This document shows, piece after piece, positions 24,711-32,907 of a DNA stretch of 41,211 nt (position 1 is the first letter of the stretch; every line of letters starts with the position of its first letter). Below the pieces are notes generated by a model. The model searched no databases and was not told where the DNA came from. It saw nothing but the letters and a program-made list of their open reading frames with translations. The position numbers were made by a program, and so were the translations under genes. This DNA is from JBFFXF01 sp041569895 (GTDB lineage: Bacteria; Planctomycetota; UBA8108; JACQVS01): positions 1-41,211 of the forward strand of contig JBFFXF010000024.1 of assembly GCA_041569895.1 (NCBI GenBank), read 5' to 3'.

Positions 24711-24946
24711 CGGAATCGGTCATCCGAATCGGAATCGGAACCGGTGTCGGAGTCGGAATCGGAACCGGTGTCGGAGTCGGTGTCGGTGTCGGAGTCGGTA
24801 TCGGTATCGGAGTCGGTGTCGGTCATCCGTATCGGCCATCGGTATCGGAGTCGGTCATCGGTATCGGCCATCGGCATCGGAGTCCGTCATCGGACTCCGA
24901 TACCAGAGCCCTCGAGGACGGGAACGGGAACGGGAACGGAAACGGA
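24711..24946. repeat. Hexanucleotide repeat cassette B between convergent genes
   Basis: About thirty units of GG(A/T)(A/G)TC (GGAATC, GGAGTC, GGTGTC, GGTATC, with GGAACC) and interspersed heptamers GGTCATC/GGCCATC occupy about 24711-24904. A short CGGGAA/ACGGGA tract follows (about 24917-24946). The cassette fills the gap between the M19-like gene and the vWA gene. On the minus strand one frame reads as Asp-Ser-Asp-Thr repeats, which is not a real gene. Confidence 0.9.
24876..24901. terminator. Perfect 11-bp hairpin with tetraloop between convergent genes
   Basis: ATCGGAGTCCG (24876-24886) and CGGACTCCGAT (24891-24901) flank a TCAT loop. It lies at the end of the hexamer array, between genes reading toward each other. 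No T-run adjoins it, so a bidirectional stop would have to work by another mechanism. Confidence 0.45.
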
Positions 24947-24961
24947 ATGGAGGCCGAAAGA

Positions 24962-25708
24962 TCAACGACTCGACGCGCGATAGCTGCCGTTGTGGAGGCT
25001 GGCGAGCTTCTGCATGAACTCCGTGGCGCCGGGGTTCTGGTCGGTGCCGACGAAGATGGTGTGCACGCGGATGTCGCGCCCCGGGTTCGCCGCCAGGGTC
25101 TCCTGGAGGATCGCCGCGGCCTGCTGGGGTGACGCGCCGCCCTGTCCGCGGACGAACGGGCAGACGGTCGGGCGGCCGTCGCCGGCGACGATCACGGAGC
25201 GGCTGCTGCCCTCGACGCGCCGGAGCATCTCGAGCGACTTGACGACGCCCGGTCCGAGGCACGTGCCGAGACTGAGCTGGCGATTGTGCAGGAAGGCGAT
25301 CGCCGACATCTTGTTCGACTGCGTCGCCTGCACGACGGTCGGCCGGAACGGAAACGCGCCGCTGCCGTAGAACACGAGCCCGAACTTCGCCTTCGGGGTG
25401 AGCTGCATGATCGCCTGTGTGATCTCGCGCTTCTGGATCTGCCAGCGGCTGTTCTTGCGCATGCTGAGCGACTCGTCGACGCAAAAGACGATCGCGTCGG
25501 CCTCGTACTCGCCGCCGTAGAAGAAGATCACCTCGGGCGCCTCGGGCTCGTCCTCCTCGACCCCGTAGGCGTCGAAGGGAAGGTCGAGGTTCTCCTTTCG
25601 GGGGGCGCTCGAGGAGTCGCCGGAGAGGATGCCCAGCGAGCCGCCGAGCACCACGAGGGCGAGGACCGGGACGAGACCGCGAACGAGCTTTCGGTGCGCG
25701 CTGTTCAC
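24962..25708 (-). CDS. Membrane-anchored von Willebrand factor A domain protein
   Basis: 248 residues. The GTG start has AGGAGG 6 bases upstream, better than ATGs further out in a frame of Arg-rich non-coding character. A basic N-terminus and one hydrophobic segment (about 8-28, GLVPVLALVVLGGSLGIL) form a signal anchor. The vWA domain follows from about 70: a MIDAS motif DESLS (78-82) in VFCVDESLSM, GTCLGPGV supplying the conserved Thr, and SVIVAGDG for the third site. vWA domains bind metal-bridged protein ligands. There is no MoxR-type ATPase nearby. It is divergent from the FG-GAP gene (160 bp) and convergent on the dockerin operon. Confidence 0.85.
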   Translation of the reverse strand: MNSAHRKLVRGLVPVLALVVLGGSLGILSGDSSSAPRKENLDLPFDAYGVEEDEPEAPEVIFFYGGEYEADAIVFCVDESLSMRKNSRWQIQKREITQAIMQLTPKAKFGLVFYGSGAFPFRPTVVQATQSNKMSAIAFLHNRQLSLGTCLGPGVVKSLEMLRRVEGSSRSVIVAGDGRPTVCPFVRGQGGASPQQAAAILQETLAANPGRDIRVHTIFVGTDQNPGATEFMQKLASLHNGSYRASSR

Positions 25709-25867
25709 CGTGGACCTCCTGGCCGTTGGAACCGGCATCGTCCCAGAGCGCCGCCGGCATTGCAAGGACTACTCTGCCCGCCGCGGCCGTTTTCCGGAGG
25801 CCGCATCGGGCCATAGGCCCCGGCGTTATCTTGACTTTCGTCTCCCCCGCGGCGACGCTCGCCGGGT

Positions 25868-28564
25868 ATGACACTTCGCGCGCTGTCGCCGAAAACCGCG
25901 CTGGTCGCAGCGATCGTCGCCGGCATCATCGGGCCGGCAGCGCTCTCGGACGATGAGTGGCCGCGCTACGCGCACGACGGCGCGCTCACCGGACGCACGC
26001 CGCTGCGGGGGGACATCGTCGCGCCTCGAGTCGCCTGGTCGGTCTCGGTCGCGGGGACGGCGCTCGAGGTCGAGCTGCGCCCGGTCGGCGGCCGGCATCG
26101 CCTGGAGATCGACGGCGGAAAGACGGAGACCCCGCGCTCCATCCGGCTCCCGGCAGCGCCGCTGCGCGACATCGACGGCAGCGGCACGCTGCGGCCCGCG
26201 CCCGAGACGTACCACGAGCGATGGGCGAAGGTGCTCCCCGACGTCGGCGGCCTGCAGCGCACGCGCTGGGATCAGACGTGGACGACCGCCCCGATCTGCC
26301 ACCTCGAACTGTGGGCGAACGACGGGGGCGCGGAGAGCCCGCGGCTGGTGTGGCGAAGCGCGCCGGAGGGCACGGTCTTCATGCCGCTCTGCGTCGTCCA
26401 CGACATCGACGCGGACGGCACGCAGGAGATCTGCGTCGCGCTCCACTACCGCGTGATGCTTTACGAGGCGACCACCGGGCGGAAGGAGAGCGAGCTCCGC
26501 TTCCACTCGAGCCGCAGCTACGGTTGGTTCGGGCTCGCGGACGTCGACGCGGACGGCCTGATGGAGATGGTCGTGCTGTCGGACTTCCAGAGCCACCTCG
26601 ACGTCATCGACATCGATCCGACCCGGCCCGAAGCCGATCGCCTCTCCGTCAAGTGGCGCCGGGACATCGAGACGCGGATCGAGATGCGCGAGAAGTGGCC
26701 GCAGATCGGTCCGCGGCCGCTCGCGGACGTCGACGGCGACGGCGATCCGGAGATCGTCATCAACCTGCATAACGACAGCGGCGACGGCGAGTGGCACGTG
26801 GTGGTCATCGACGCCGCGAGCGGCAAGATGGTCCTCGATCTCCCGCGGCGTTACACGCACGGCAACGCCGACGTCGACGGGGACGGCGCGGCGGAGATCT
26901 TCTGCGTCGACTCGAGCGGCGTGCGCGTCTCGACACGCGGCCGCGCGGAGATCATCGGCATGCGGGAGGGGCGTGGCGAGGTCGAGTGGTCGCGCGACGG
27001 CGTCTCGTTCGCGCTCGCCGACCTGCCGGCGCTCGGCGCGCTGTGGTCGACCGGCGCGACGGCGGGCATGCGACACGTCCTGCTGACCGACGAGCGGAGC
27101 CGGCCGGCTTTTCTCGCCGTCTCGGCCGACAGCGTCACCGCGCTTCGTCACGACGGCGAGCGCATCGACACGATCTGGCAGGTGAGCGGGTTCGATGGCG
27201 CGGTGGAGGCGGCGGGTCTCGAGTCGCGGGAAGGCGGTGTCGCGGCGCTGGTGCGGGTCCGCATGCCGCCGCGCTCGACGGCGACGCTCGAGGGGCAGGG
27301 CGCCGCGCCCGTCATCGTGTCGAGCGCGCCTCTCGGCACGGCGTCGTTCATGCCGATCGCCGCGAGGCTCGAGCGCAACGGTCCGGTGCACGTCATCGTC
27401 GAGGGCGCGGGCGAGAGCATCGTGGCGATCCGACCGCCGCCCGGCGATGGCGCGTCGGAGATCGTCTGGCAGCGTCGCGGACGCGGCATGGGTGACGGCT
27501 CGCGTCCGGGCGGCGTCCTCGCGGTCGACCTCGACGGCGATGGCGCGAACGAGGTGGTCGCGGCATCGGAGTCGCCGGAGGGCGCCGCGGCGCTCGTGGC
27601 CTTCACCGGCGATGGCGCCACCCGATGGCGACGCGTCTTCGACGGCATGCCGGGCGCCAGACCCGTGCACAACGTCGGCGGTCTCACTGCCTGGTGGCCG
27701 GGTCGGCTGCGCTCGCCGGACTCGGTCGACCTCTTCGTCAACACGCGTCGCGGGCTGATGCACTCGGACGTCGGCAACCTCGTCGACGGCCGCACCGGCG
27801 AGGTGGTGTGGTCGCGCGAGAGAGCGAGCGCTCCCGGTCAGTTCACCTGGGGATACGCTGGAGTCCCGCTCGGCATCGCGGACGTGCTCGGCGATGCGCG
27901 TGAGGAGCTCGTCAACCTCTTCCCGGTTTGCTTCTGGGTCGCCGACGGCGCCACCGGCGAGCTGGTCGCCGCCGTCGAGCTCGCCTCGCGCAAATCGTTG
28001 CCGGCATGGGCGGCGTACGGCGAGCCGATCGTCCACGACGTGGACGGTGACGGCAAGGTCGAGGTCCTGCTCGACAGCGTCTATATCCTGGCGCTGCTCG
28101 ATCGCGAGGGACGGCCGATCTGGCACGGAAAGCGCCGGGCGGACTACCCTACGGGAAGCGACGACGACAACGTCGGCGAGACCACCGCCACGAAACACGC
28201 TCTCCTCGATCTCGACGCCGACGGGCGCCTCGAGATCGCCTCCGCCGGATACCGCGACGGTGTCCGGGCGATCGACGCACGCGATGGCACGGTGCTCTGG
28301 TCGCTCGACGCGCCGAAGCCGACCGGACACAAGTGCTCCGCGGCGGACATCGACGGCCGCGACGGCGACGAGCTCATCTACGTCGCCAGAAACACGCTCG
28401 TCGTCGTCACCGGCGACCGTCGCTCGGGGCGCATCCTCTGGACCTGGGACGCGCCGGCGACACTGTCGCTGCCGGCAATCGCCGACCTCGACGGCGACGG
28501 ACGCGCGGAGATCGCCGTGCAATCGGCCGATGGCACTGTCTACGTGTTGGACGGTTCCCGTTGA
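25868..28564 (+). CDS. Secreted FG-GAP/VCBS-type beta-propeller protein
   Basis: 898 residues with a signal peptide (about 1-26). The mature N-terminus (WPRYAHDGALTGRTPL) is like that of PQQ-type propellers. About nine calcium-loop blades of the FG-GAP/integrin type follow: DIDADGTQEICV, DVDADGLMEMVV, DVDGDGDPEIVI, DVDGDGAAEIFCV, DLDGDGANEVVA, DVDGDGKVEVLL, DLDADGRLEIAS, DIDGRDGDELIY and DLDGDGRAEIAV. The C-terminal blades add PQQ-like features (GTVLWSLDAP, GRILWTWDAP). Such proteins bind ligands or polysaccharide outside the cell, stabilised by calcium. No catalytic residues were recognised. It stands alone, and the ribosome site is weak. Confidence 0.87.
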   Translation: MTLRALSPKTALVAAIVAGIIGPAALSDDEWPRYAHDGALTGRTPLRGDIVAPRVAWSVSVAGTALEVELRPVGGRHRLEIDGGKTETPRSIRLPAAPLRDIDGSGTLRPAPETYHERWAKVLPDVGGLQRTRWDQTWTTAPICHLELWANDGGAESPRLVWRSAPEGTVFMPLCVVHDIDADGTQEICVALHYRVMLYEATTGRKESELRFHSSRSYGWFGLADVDADGLMEMVVLSDFQSHLDVIDIDPTRPEADRLSVKWRRDIETRIEMREKWPQIGPRPLADVDGDGDPEIVINLHNDSGDGEWHVVVIDAASGKMVLDLPRRYTHGNADVDGDGAAEIFCVDSSGVRVSTRGRAEIIGMREGRGEVEWSRDGVSFALADLPALGALWSTGATAGMRHVLLTDERSRPAFLAVSADSVTALRHDGERIDTIWQVSGFDGAVEAAGLESREGGVAALVRVRMPPRSTATLEGQGAAPVIVSSAPLGTASFMPIAARLERNGPVHVIVEGAGESIVAIRPPPGDGASEIVWQRRGRGMGDGSRPGGVLAVDLDGDGANEVVAASESPEGAAALVAFTGDGATRWRRVFDGMPGARPVHNVGGLTAWWPGRLRSPDSVDLFVNTRRGLMHSDVGNLVDGRTGEVVWSRERASAPGQFTWGYAGVPLGIADVLGDAREELVNLFPVCFWVADGATGELVAAVELASRKSLPAWAAYGEPIVHDVDGDGKVEVLLDSVYILALLDREGRPIWHGKRRADYPTGSDDDNVGETTATKHALLDLDADGRLEIASAGYRDGVRAIDARDGTVLWSLDAPKPTGHKCSAADIDGRDGDELIYVARNTLVVVTGDRRSGRILWTWDAPATLSLPAIADLDGDGRAEIAVQSADGTVYVLDGSR

Positions 28565-28878
28565 CCCGTGCCAAATCTCGTCCTCGTCCTCGTCCTCGGC
28601 CTCGTTCACACGAGCGCGCGGCCGAAGTTCGACGTGGACGGGAACGCAGATTACACAGATTGCGCAGATGACGCAGATCGAGGAGCAGGCGTGTCCCTGT
28701 CTCTGACCTCGGTCCTCTGTCCTCGGTCTCGGTCCTCTGCCTCGGCCCTCCGACTCCGTCTCGGTTTCCGGGACCGGGACCGGGCATTTCCAGGCCGGAC
28801 TCCTCGCCGCGACTCGGTCCGGTAGTGTAGACTGATGCACCGGAAATCTCGTGAGACTGCCTGGAGGAGGGCCCCCCG
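28565..28878. repeat. Mosaic repeat cassette C in the gap before the oxidoreductase gene
   Basis: No gene is supported. Reading left to right there is a TCCTCG hexamer tract (about 28576-28605), the GCAGAT element (28636-28678) and a CTCGGTCC-rich segment containing CCTCGGTCTCGGTCCTCTG (28721-28739). A short GGGACC tract (about 28768-28785) follows. The last 70 bases hold a possible TAGACT -10 at 28828 and the strong ribosome site GGAGGAGG at about 28863 for the oxidoreductase. Confidence 0.8.
28636..28678. repeat. GCAGAT element, copy 1
   Basis: The element is GGACGGGAACGCAGATT, then ACACAGATT, then GCGCAGATGACGCAGAT. The outer two blocks of 17 bp are identical to copy 2 at 34192-34225, which lacks the middle 9 bp. 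Confidence 0.85.
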
Positions 28879-30228
28879 ATGTCCGACACGCAGCGTCCCG
28901 TCAGCCGGCGCAGCTTTCTGCGCGGCGCCGGCGGCGTCCTGGCCACGATCACCATCGCGTCGCCCGACATCCTCGGGGGCACGAGAACGCCGCCGAGCGA
29001 GAAGCTGCGCTTCGCCTTCATCGGGGTCGGCGGACGCGGCCGGCACAACCTCGGCAAGCTGAGCTCGGGAAACGAGGTCGTCGCGCTCTGTGACGTCGAC
29101 GACCGCCGGGCCGGCGACGCGTTCGTGCGCTTCCCGGAGGCCAGGCGGTTCCACGACTTTCGCAAGATGCTCGACGCGCTCGAAGACTCCATCGACGCGG
29201 TGGCGATCTCGACCCCGGACCACACGCACGCGGTCGCGGCGATGGCGGCGATCCAGCGCGGCAAGCACGTCTACTGCGAGAAGCCGCTGGCGCACTCCGT
29301 GCACGAGATCCGCAAGCTGATGCATTCGGCGCGCGAGAAGAACGTCGTCACGCAGCTCGGCAACCAGGGGCACTCCTCGGGCTCGATCCGCAAGCTGGTC
29401 GAGTGGGTTCGCGACGGCGCCATCGGCGCGGTCCACACCATCAACGCGGCCTGCAGCGCGGTCCATTGCCGCATCACCGACCTGAAACGGCGCGGGGAGC
29501 GACCGTCCGTGCCGAGCGAGCTCGACTGGGACCTCTGGCTCGGCCCGGCGGCGTGGCGTCCTTACCATCCCATGTACCTGCCGGGAAGCTGGCGCGCCTG
29601 GCGGCCGTTCGGCAACGGAACCATCGGCGACTGGGTCTGCCACGTCGTCGACCCGTCGTTCTGGGCGCTCGAGCTCGGCGCCCCGGCGACGGTGGAGGTG
29701 GTCCGCCTCGTCGATTACGACCCGGCGGTGCACGCGGACACGTTCCCGAAAGGCAGCATCATCCGGTTCGAGTTCCCGGCGCGCGGTGACCGTGGCCCGG
29801 TGACGCTCAACTGGTACAGCGGCGAGTCGCGCATCCCGAAGCCGGAGGGCTCCGATCGCGATCCGCCGAAGACCGGCGCCGTGCTCCTCGGGGACCGCGG
29901 CGTCATCCAGCACGGCTCGCACGGCGCCGGCGGCGTGCGCATCGTCCCGGAGGAGAAGATGGCGGCCTACGAGCAGCCGGAACCGTCGATCCCGCGCGTC
30001 CGCGGCCACCACGAGGACTTCCTCGCCGCGATTCGCGAGGGACGCAAGGCGGGATCCGACTTCGCGCTCTATGGCGGTCCGCTGACGGAGATCGCCATGC
30101 TGGGCATCATCGCCATGCGCTTCCCCGACCGGAAGCTGACGTGGGACGCCAGGGCCGCGCGCTTCACGGATTGCGACGAGGCCAACCAGCTGGTCGCGCC
30201 GCCGGTGCGCGAGGGATGGTCGCTCTGA
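28879..30228 (+). CDS. Exported Gfo/Idh/MocA family oxidoreductase with Tat signal
   Basis: 449 residues. A strong GGAGGAGG precedes the ATG. The N-terminus SRRSFLRGAGG (Arg10-Arg11) is a twin-arginine signal, so the folded, cofactor-loaded enzyme is exported. The NAD(P)-binding Rossmann motif is FIGVGGRGRHN (48-57). EKPLA (Glu134-Lys135-Pro136) is the family signature with the catalytic Lys. The C-terminal part includes GNGTIGDWVCHVVDPSFWAL, typical of planctomycetal members. The family oxidises or reduces sugars and inositols, and planctomycetes carry many exported paralogues. The substrate cannot be told here, and no sugar gene adjoins. Confidence 0.93.
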   Translation: MSDTQRPVSRRSFLRGAGGVLATITIASPDILGGTRTPPSEKLRFAFIGVGGRGRHNLGKLSSGNEVVALCDVDDRRAGDAFVRFPEARRFHDFRKMLDALEDSIDAVAISTPDHTHAVAAMAAIQRGKHVYCEKPLAHSVHEIRKLMHSAREKNVVTQLGNQGHSSGSIRKLVEWVRDGAIGAVHTINAACSAVHCRITDLKRRGERPSVPSELDWDLWLGPAAWRPYHPMYLPGSWRAWRPFGNGTIGDWVCHVVDPSFWALELGAPATVEVVRLVDYDPAVHADTFPKGSIIRFEFPARGDRGPVTLNWYSGESRIPKPEGSDRDPPKTGAVLLGDRGVIQHGSHGAGGVRIVPEEKMAAYEQPEPSIPRVRGHHEDFLAAIREGRKAGSDFALYGGPLTEIAMLGIIAMRFPDRKLTWDARAARFTDCDEANQLVAPPVREGWSL

Positions 30229-30235
30229 GACTCGG

Positions 30236-30257
30236 CCGGCGCCCTCGTCAGCGCCGG
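30236..30257. terminator. 7-bp GC hairpin between convergent genes
   Basis: CCGGCGC (30236-30242) and GCGCCGG (30251-30257) pair around an 8-nt loop, in the 45-bp gap between the converging oxidoreductase and MazG-like genes. There is no T-run, so it is only a candidate terminator. Confidence 0.35.
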
Positions 30258-30273
30258 GGGCGCACCGAATCGC

Positions 30274-30555
30274 TCAGAGATTGATGTTCTTGAGGATCTC
30301 GCCGGCCGTCTTCGACGTCAGGTGGCTCTTCAGCGACTCCGCGACGTCGATGCCGTGCTTGTTGGCGACGCCGACGACCGCGAGGATGACCTCGGCGATC
30401 TCCTTCTCCATGCCGGCGCGGTCAGCGTGGATGACGGCCTGGGCGAGCTGGCCGGACTGCTCGAGAAGAAACGCGAGCTGGTGCTCCGCGGGGATGCGGT
30501 TGATCGGATCGCCGAACTCGTCGCGCACCCACGCCTGAAACTCGCTGACCTTCAT
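30274..30555 (-). CDS. MazG-like all-alpha NTP pyrophosphohydrolase fold with altered metal site
   Basis: 93 residues. GAGGAGGGG lies just upstream of the ATG chosen here. The pattern AFLLEQSGQLAQAVIHAD..EKEIAEVILAVVGVANKHGID is the MazG helix bundle. Active enzymes have EExxE on the first helix and ExxD on the next, to hold magnesium for hydrolysis of (d)NTPs to NMP and pyrophosphate. Here the residues are Glu32, Gln33, Gln36, Glu52 and Glu55, so two acidic ligands have become Gln and the Asp has become Glu. Activity is therefore doubtful; it may be a binding or regulatory paralogue. It follows the gluzincin gene by 28 bp on the same strand. Confidence 0.8.
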   Translation of the reverse strand: MKVSEFQAWVRDEFGDPINRIPAEHQLAFLLEQSGQLAQAVIHADRAGMEKEIAEVILAVVGVANKHGIDVAESLKSHLTSKTAGEILKNINL

Positions 30556-30583
30556 TGTTCCCCTCCTCGCCGTCTCCGCGCTC

Positions 30584-31936
30584 TCAGCGGCTCGGGATGG
30601 CATTGACGAAGCTCTTCCACTCGCGCTCGAAACGCGCCATGTCGACGCGCGCGAACGTCGCCCGGAAGGCCTCCTCGATGTTCTTGCCGTCGTTCAGGAG
30701 CTGGAAATACTTCACGAGGAGCCTGCGGTAGCCCTTGCTCTTTCCCTCGAGCATGAAGTAGACGAGCGACCACGCCTGGGCGTAATGGATGCTCGCCATC
30801 TGGGGGTTGTACATCTCGGCGCGGCTCATCATCATGAGATCCGCGGGCGGCGGGTACCGGTTATAGCGGAACGCGAAGTGGATGGCCTCGATGCGGTCCT
30901 TGTTCGGCCTCGGGATGACGCGGCGTTTCGATGGGATGTACTCGAACGCCCCGAAGTACTCCGCGACGCCCTCGTTGAACCACTGCGGCGGGCGCTCGAT
31001 GTAATCGTGAATGAACTGGTGGAAGGCCTCGTGGTTGAGGACCGCCACCGTCTTGTCGAGCGTCGGGTACTGGAAGAGCTGCAGGATGCGGAAATCGGGC
31101 TCGTAATGGCCTCCCGCCATCCGCGGGCCGCCGTTGGCGATGTACTCCTCGCGACTCTCGTGGATGTAGATCGGGTACTTGCGGTCGGGGCGCTTCGTCT
31201 TCGGGAAGACCTTGATGTAGGCCCTGCGGATGCGCTCGGCGGCCTCGGCGATCTCCCTGGCGTAGCTCTCCGAGATGCTCGTCTTGATGATGTAGTTCTT
31301 GGTCTCGTGCGTGAAGGTCTGCTTCCAGTTCGGCCCCTTGATGGCGACGGCGAGGCGCGCCAGGATGGCCTTGCGCTCCGCGGTTTCCTTCACCGCCTGC
31401 GCTCTCTGGACGTACTCCTGCGCCTCGGTGAACTTCCCGAGCCGGATCAGGATGGTGGCCTTGCGCTCGAGAGCGAGATCGTACCTGGGGTGAAGCTCGA
31501 GCGCCTTGTCGTACTGCTCGATCGCCTTCTCGAACTCCTTGATCGAGACGAAGACGTCGCCGTACTCGACGTAGGCCTCGTGGAAGTTCGGATTCAGATG
31601 GAGCGCGCGCTCGAGCCGGCTCTTCGCCCTCGAGAACTCCTCCGACATCTGGTAGCAGATGCCGAGATAGTAGTGAACCTGCGGCACGTCCTGCGCCTTC
31701 AGTCGCGCGTCCTCGAGCTTCTGGATGACCGCGCGGAGGCTCTTCTTCTCCTCGGAGTCGACGTACTCGCGGTACGCCTCGACGGCCGCCTCGACGGTCT
31801 TGCGGCTCTTCTCGGGAACGTCGGAGAGCAGCAGGTTGCTCCGGGGCGCTTCGTCCGCGACGAGCGCGGGCGCGACGAAGAGCGTCGAGGCGACGAGTGT
31901 GGCGGAGAGGCTCCGCGTCGAGAGTATCGTCCACAT
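30584..31936 (-). CDS. Secreted TPR protein with gluzincin (HExxH) peptidase domain
   Basis: 450 residues. The ATG at 31936 is chosen because it starts a signal peptide (MWTILSTRSLSATLVASTLF..APALVADE). TPR units occupy about 60-190 (VHYYLGICYQMSEEFSRAKS, AYVEYGDVFVSIKEFEKAIE, YDLALERKATILIRLGKFTE). The C-terminal half is a zinc peptidase: NHEAFHQF gives His302-Glu303 and His306, and WFNEGVAEYF 20 residues on gives the third ligand Glu322. This arrangement matches the DUF1570/peptidase MA-like gluzincins. It probably cleaves peptides in the periplasm; no substrate is evident. It is divergent from the lipoprotein gene, and the MazG-like gene lies 28 bp downstream. Confidence 0.85.
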   Translation of the reverse strand: MWTILSTRSLSATLVASTLFVAPALVADEAPRSNLLLSDVPEKSRKTVEAAVEAYREYVDSEEKKSLRAVIQKLEDARLKAQDVPQVHYYLGICYQMSEEFSRAKSRLERALHLNPNFHEAYVEYGDVFVSIKEFEKAIEQYDKALELHPRYDLALERKATILIRLGKFTEAQEYVQRAQAVKETAERKAILARLAVAIKGPNWKQTFTHETKNYIIKTSISESYAREIAEAAERIRRAYIKVFPKTKRPDRKYPIYIHESREEYIANGGPRMAGGHYEPDFRILQLFQYPTLDKTVAVLNHEAFHQFIHDYIERPPQWFNEGVAEYFGAFEYIPSKRRVIPRPNKDRIEAIHFAFRYNRYPPPADLMMMSRAEMYNPQMASIHYAQAWSLVYFMLEGKSKGYRRLLVKYFQLLNDGKNIEEAFRATFARVDMARFEREWKSFVNAIPSR

Positions 31937-32013
31937 GGAAGGCCGGCTCCTGTCCCCGAGTTGGCCAGAATTCGATAATGGTTCCGACCACTCTGTTGTA
32001 TCGAAGAGCACAC

Positions 32014-32898
32014 ATGTCGACAAGCGATTTCGGCACCGGCGCCTCGTTCGCGCTCGCCGCGGCGCTCGCGATCGGCGCGCTCTCCGGATGTCACGGTGCG
32101 GGCGCCGCCGCGCCGCACGGACTGGGATTTCTCCGACGGGAAGGCCGCTTCGACGCGTTTCTGGAGCGCGCGACGCGGGAGAGCGAGGTCTTCCGCCGGC
32201 GAATCGTCGCGTCGCGGCCGAATAGCTCGAGCGGGGCGGACCACATCGCGCGGGCGATCGTCGCCTTTCGCGACCGAGCCGGCGCGCACCTCGACCGACG
32301 GCTGGACGTCGATTCGTTTCGCCAGGACGCGGCGCTGCTGGTCGAGCGCATGCGCGGGCGCGGGCGCATCGACGGCGAGGAGGTCTACGGCGACTTCGAG
32401 GGCCTCTGGTACGGCCTCTGGGACGGGAACCGCGTCGACCACAACTGGAGCGACGTGGTCGAGCTCGACCCGCCGCTCGAGGTGGCCATCGAGGGGGGAC
32501 CCCCGGTCCGCGTTCGCTCGTGGCAGTACGCCTGGGTCGGCGACGGCTACGGCCTGAACCTCGTCGCCACGGTCGACGGCGAGAACGACTTCCTGCTCGG
32601 CTACGTCGTGCACGTCGAGGACGGCGACCTCGACCGCGAGCGGATGCGGCGCCCGCACGTCGGCATCCCCGCGGGGCCGGGACGGCTGATCTGGCTCACC
32701 GCCGGTGAGGTGTTCCTCGAGGAGAGCTTCACCGACGCCACGGGCCAGGACGCCTATGCGATCACCGGCTTCTTCTACGACTCCGGCGATGACGGTCGCG
32801 TCACGGCGCGCCGTGCGTTTCAGGCGGTCTACTCCCGGGATGCGCAACGGCGCGTCCCGTGGTTCGGCTTCGAGGTCGAGGTCGACAGCGGACGCTGA
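32014..32898 (+). CDS. Exported lipoprotein of unknown family
   Basis: 294 residues. The signal peptide ends in the lipobox ALSGC, so Cys26 is the predicted lipid anchor. GAAGAG lies about 6 bases upstream of the ATG. The body has a helical N-terminal part (about 35-110) and a beta-rich part that begins at VYGDFEGLWYGLWDGNRVDH. It continues with repeated WVGDGYGLNL, DFLLGYVVHVEDGD and ITGFFYDSGDDG, and looks like a calycin- or lipocalin-type barrel by alternation alone. I do not recognise the family. It is divergent from the TPR-gluzincin gene (77 bp between starts), so the two could share regulation, and it ends 9 bp before the stop of the convergent cohesin-like gene. Confidence 0.75.
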   Translation: MSTSDFGTGASFALAAALAIGALSGCHGAGAAAPHGLGFLRREGRFDAFLERATRESEVFRRRIVASRPNSSSGADHIARAIVAFRDRAGAHLDRRLDVDSFRQDAALLVERMRGRGRIDGEEVYGDFEGLWYGLWDGNRVDHNWSDVVELDPPLEVAIEGGPPVRVRSWQYAWVGDGYGLNLVATVDGENDFLLGYVVHVEDGDLDRERMRRPHVGIPAGPGRLIWLTAGEVFLEESFTDATGQDAYAITGFFYDSGDDGRVTARRAFQAVYSRDAQRRVPWFGFEVEVDSGR

Positions 32899-32907
32899 GC
32901 CGCCCGA

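Noticed and set aside
24563..24877. A minus-strand frame encoding Asp-Ser-Asp-Thr repeats, like an Sdr-type linker
   Set aside because: The repeats are just the translation of the hexamer array. The frame also runs back over the end of the M19-like gene and has no signal peptide or ribosome site.
25826..28840. A 1004-codon open frame on the minus strand opposite the FG-GAP gene
   Set aside because: It is an antisense shadow of high G+C codon use: no recognisable domain, dominated by Arg, Asp, Val and His. The plus strand encodes clear calcium-loop blades over the same span.
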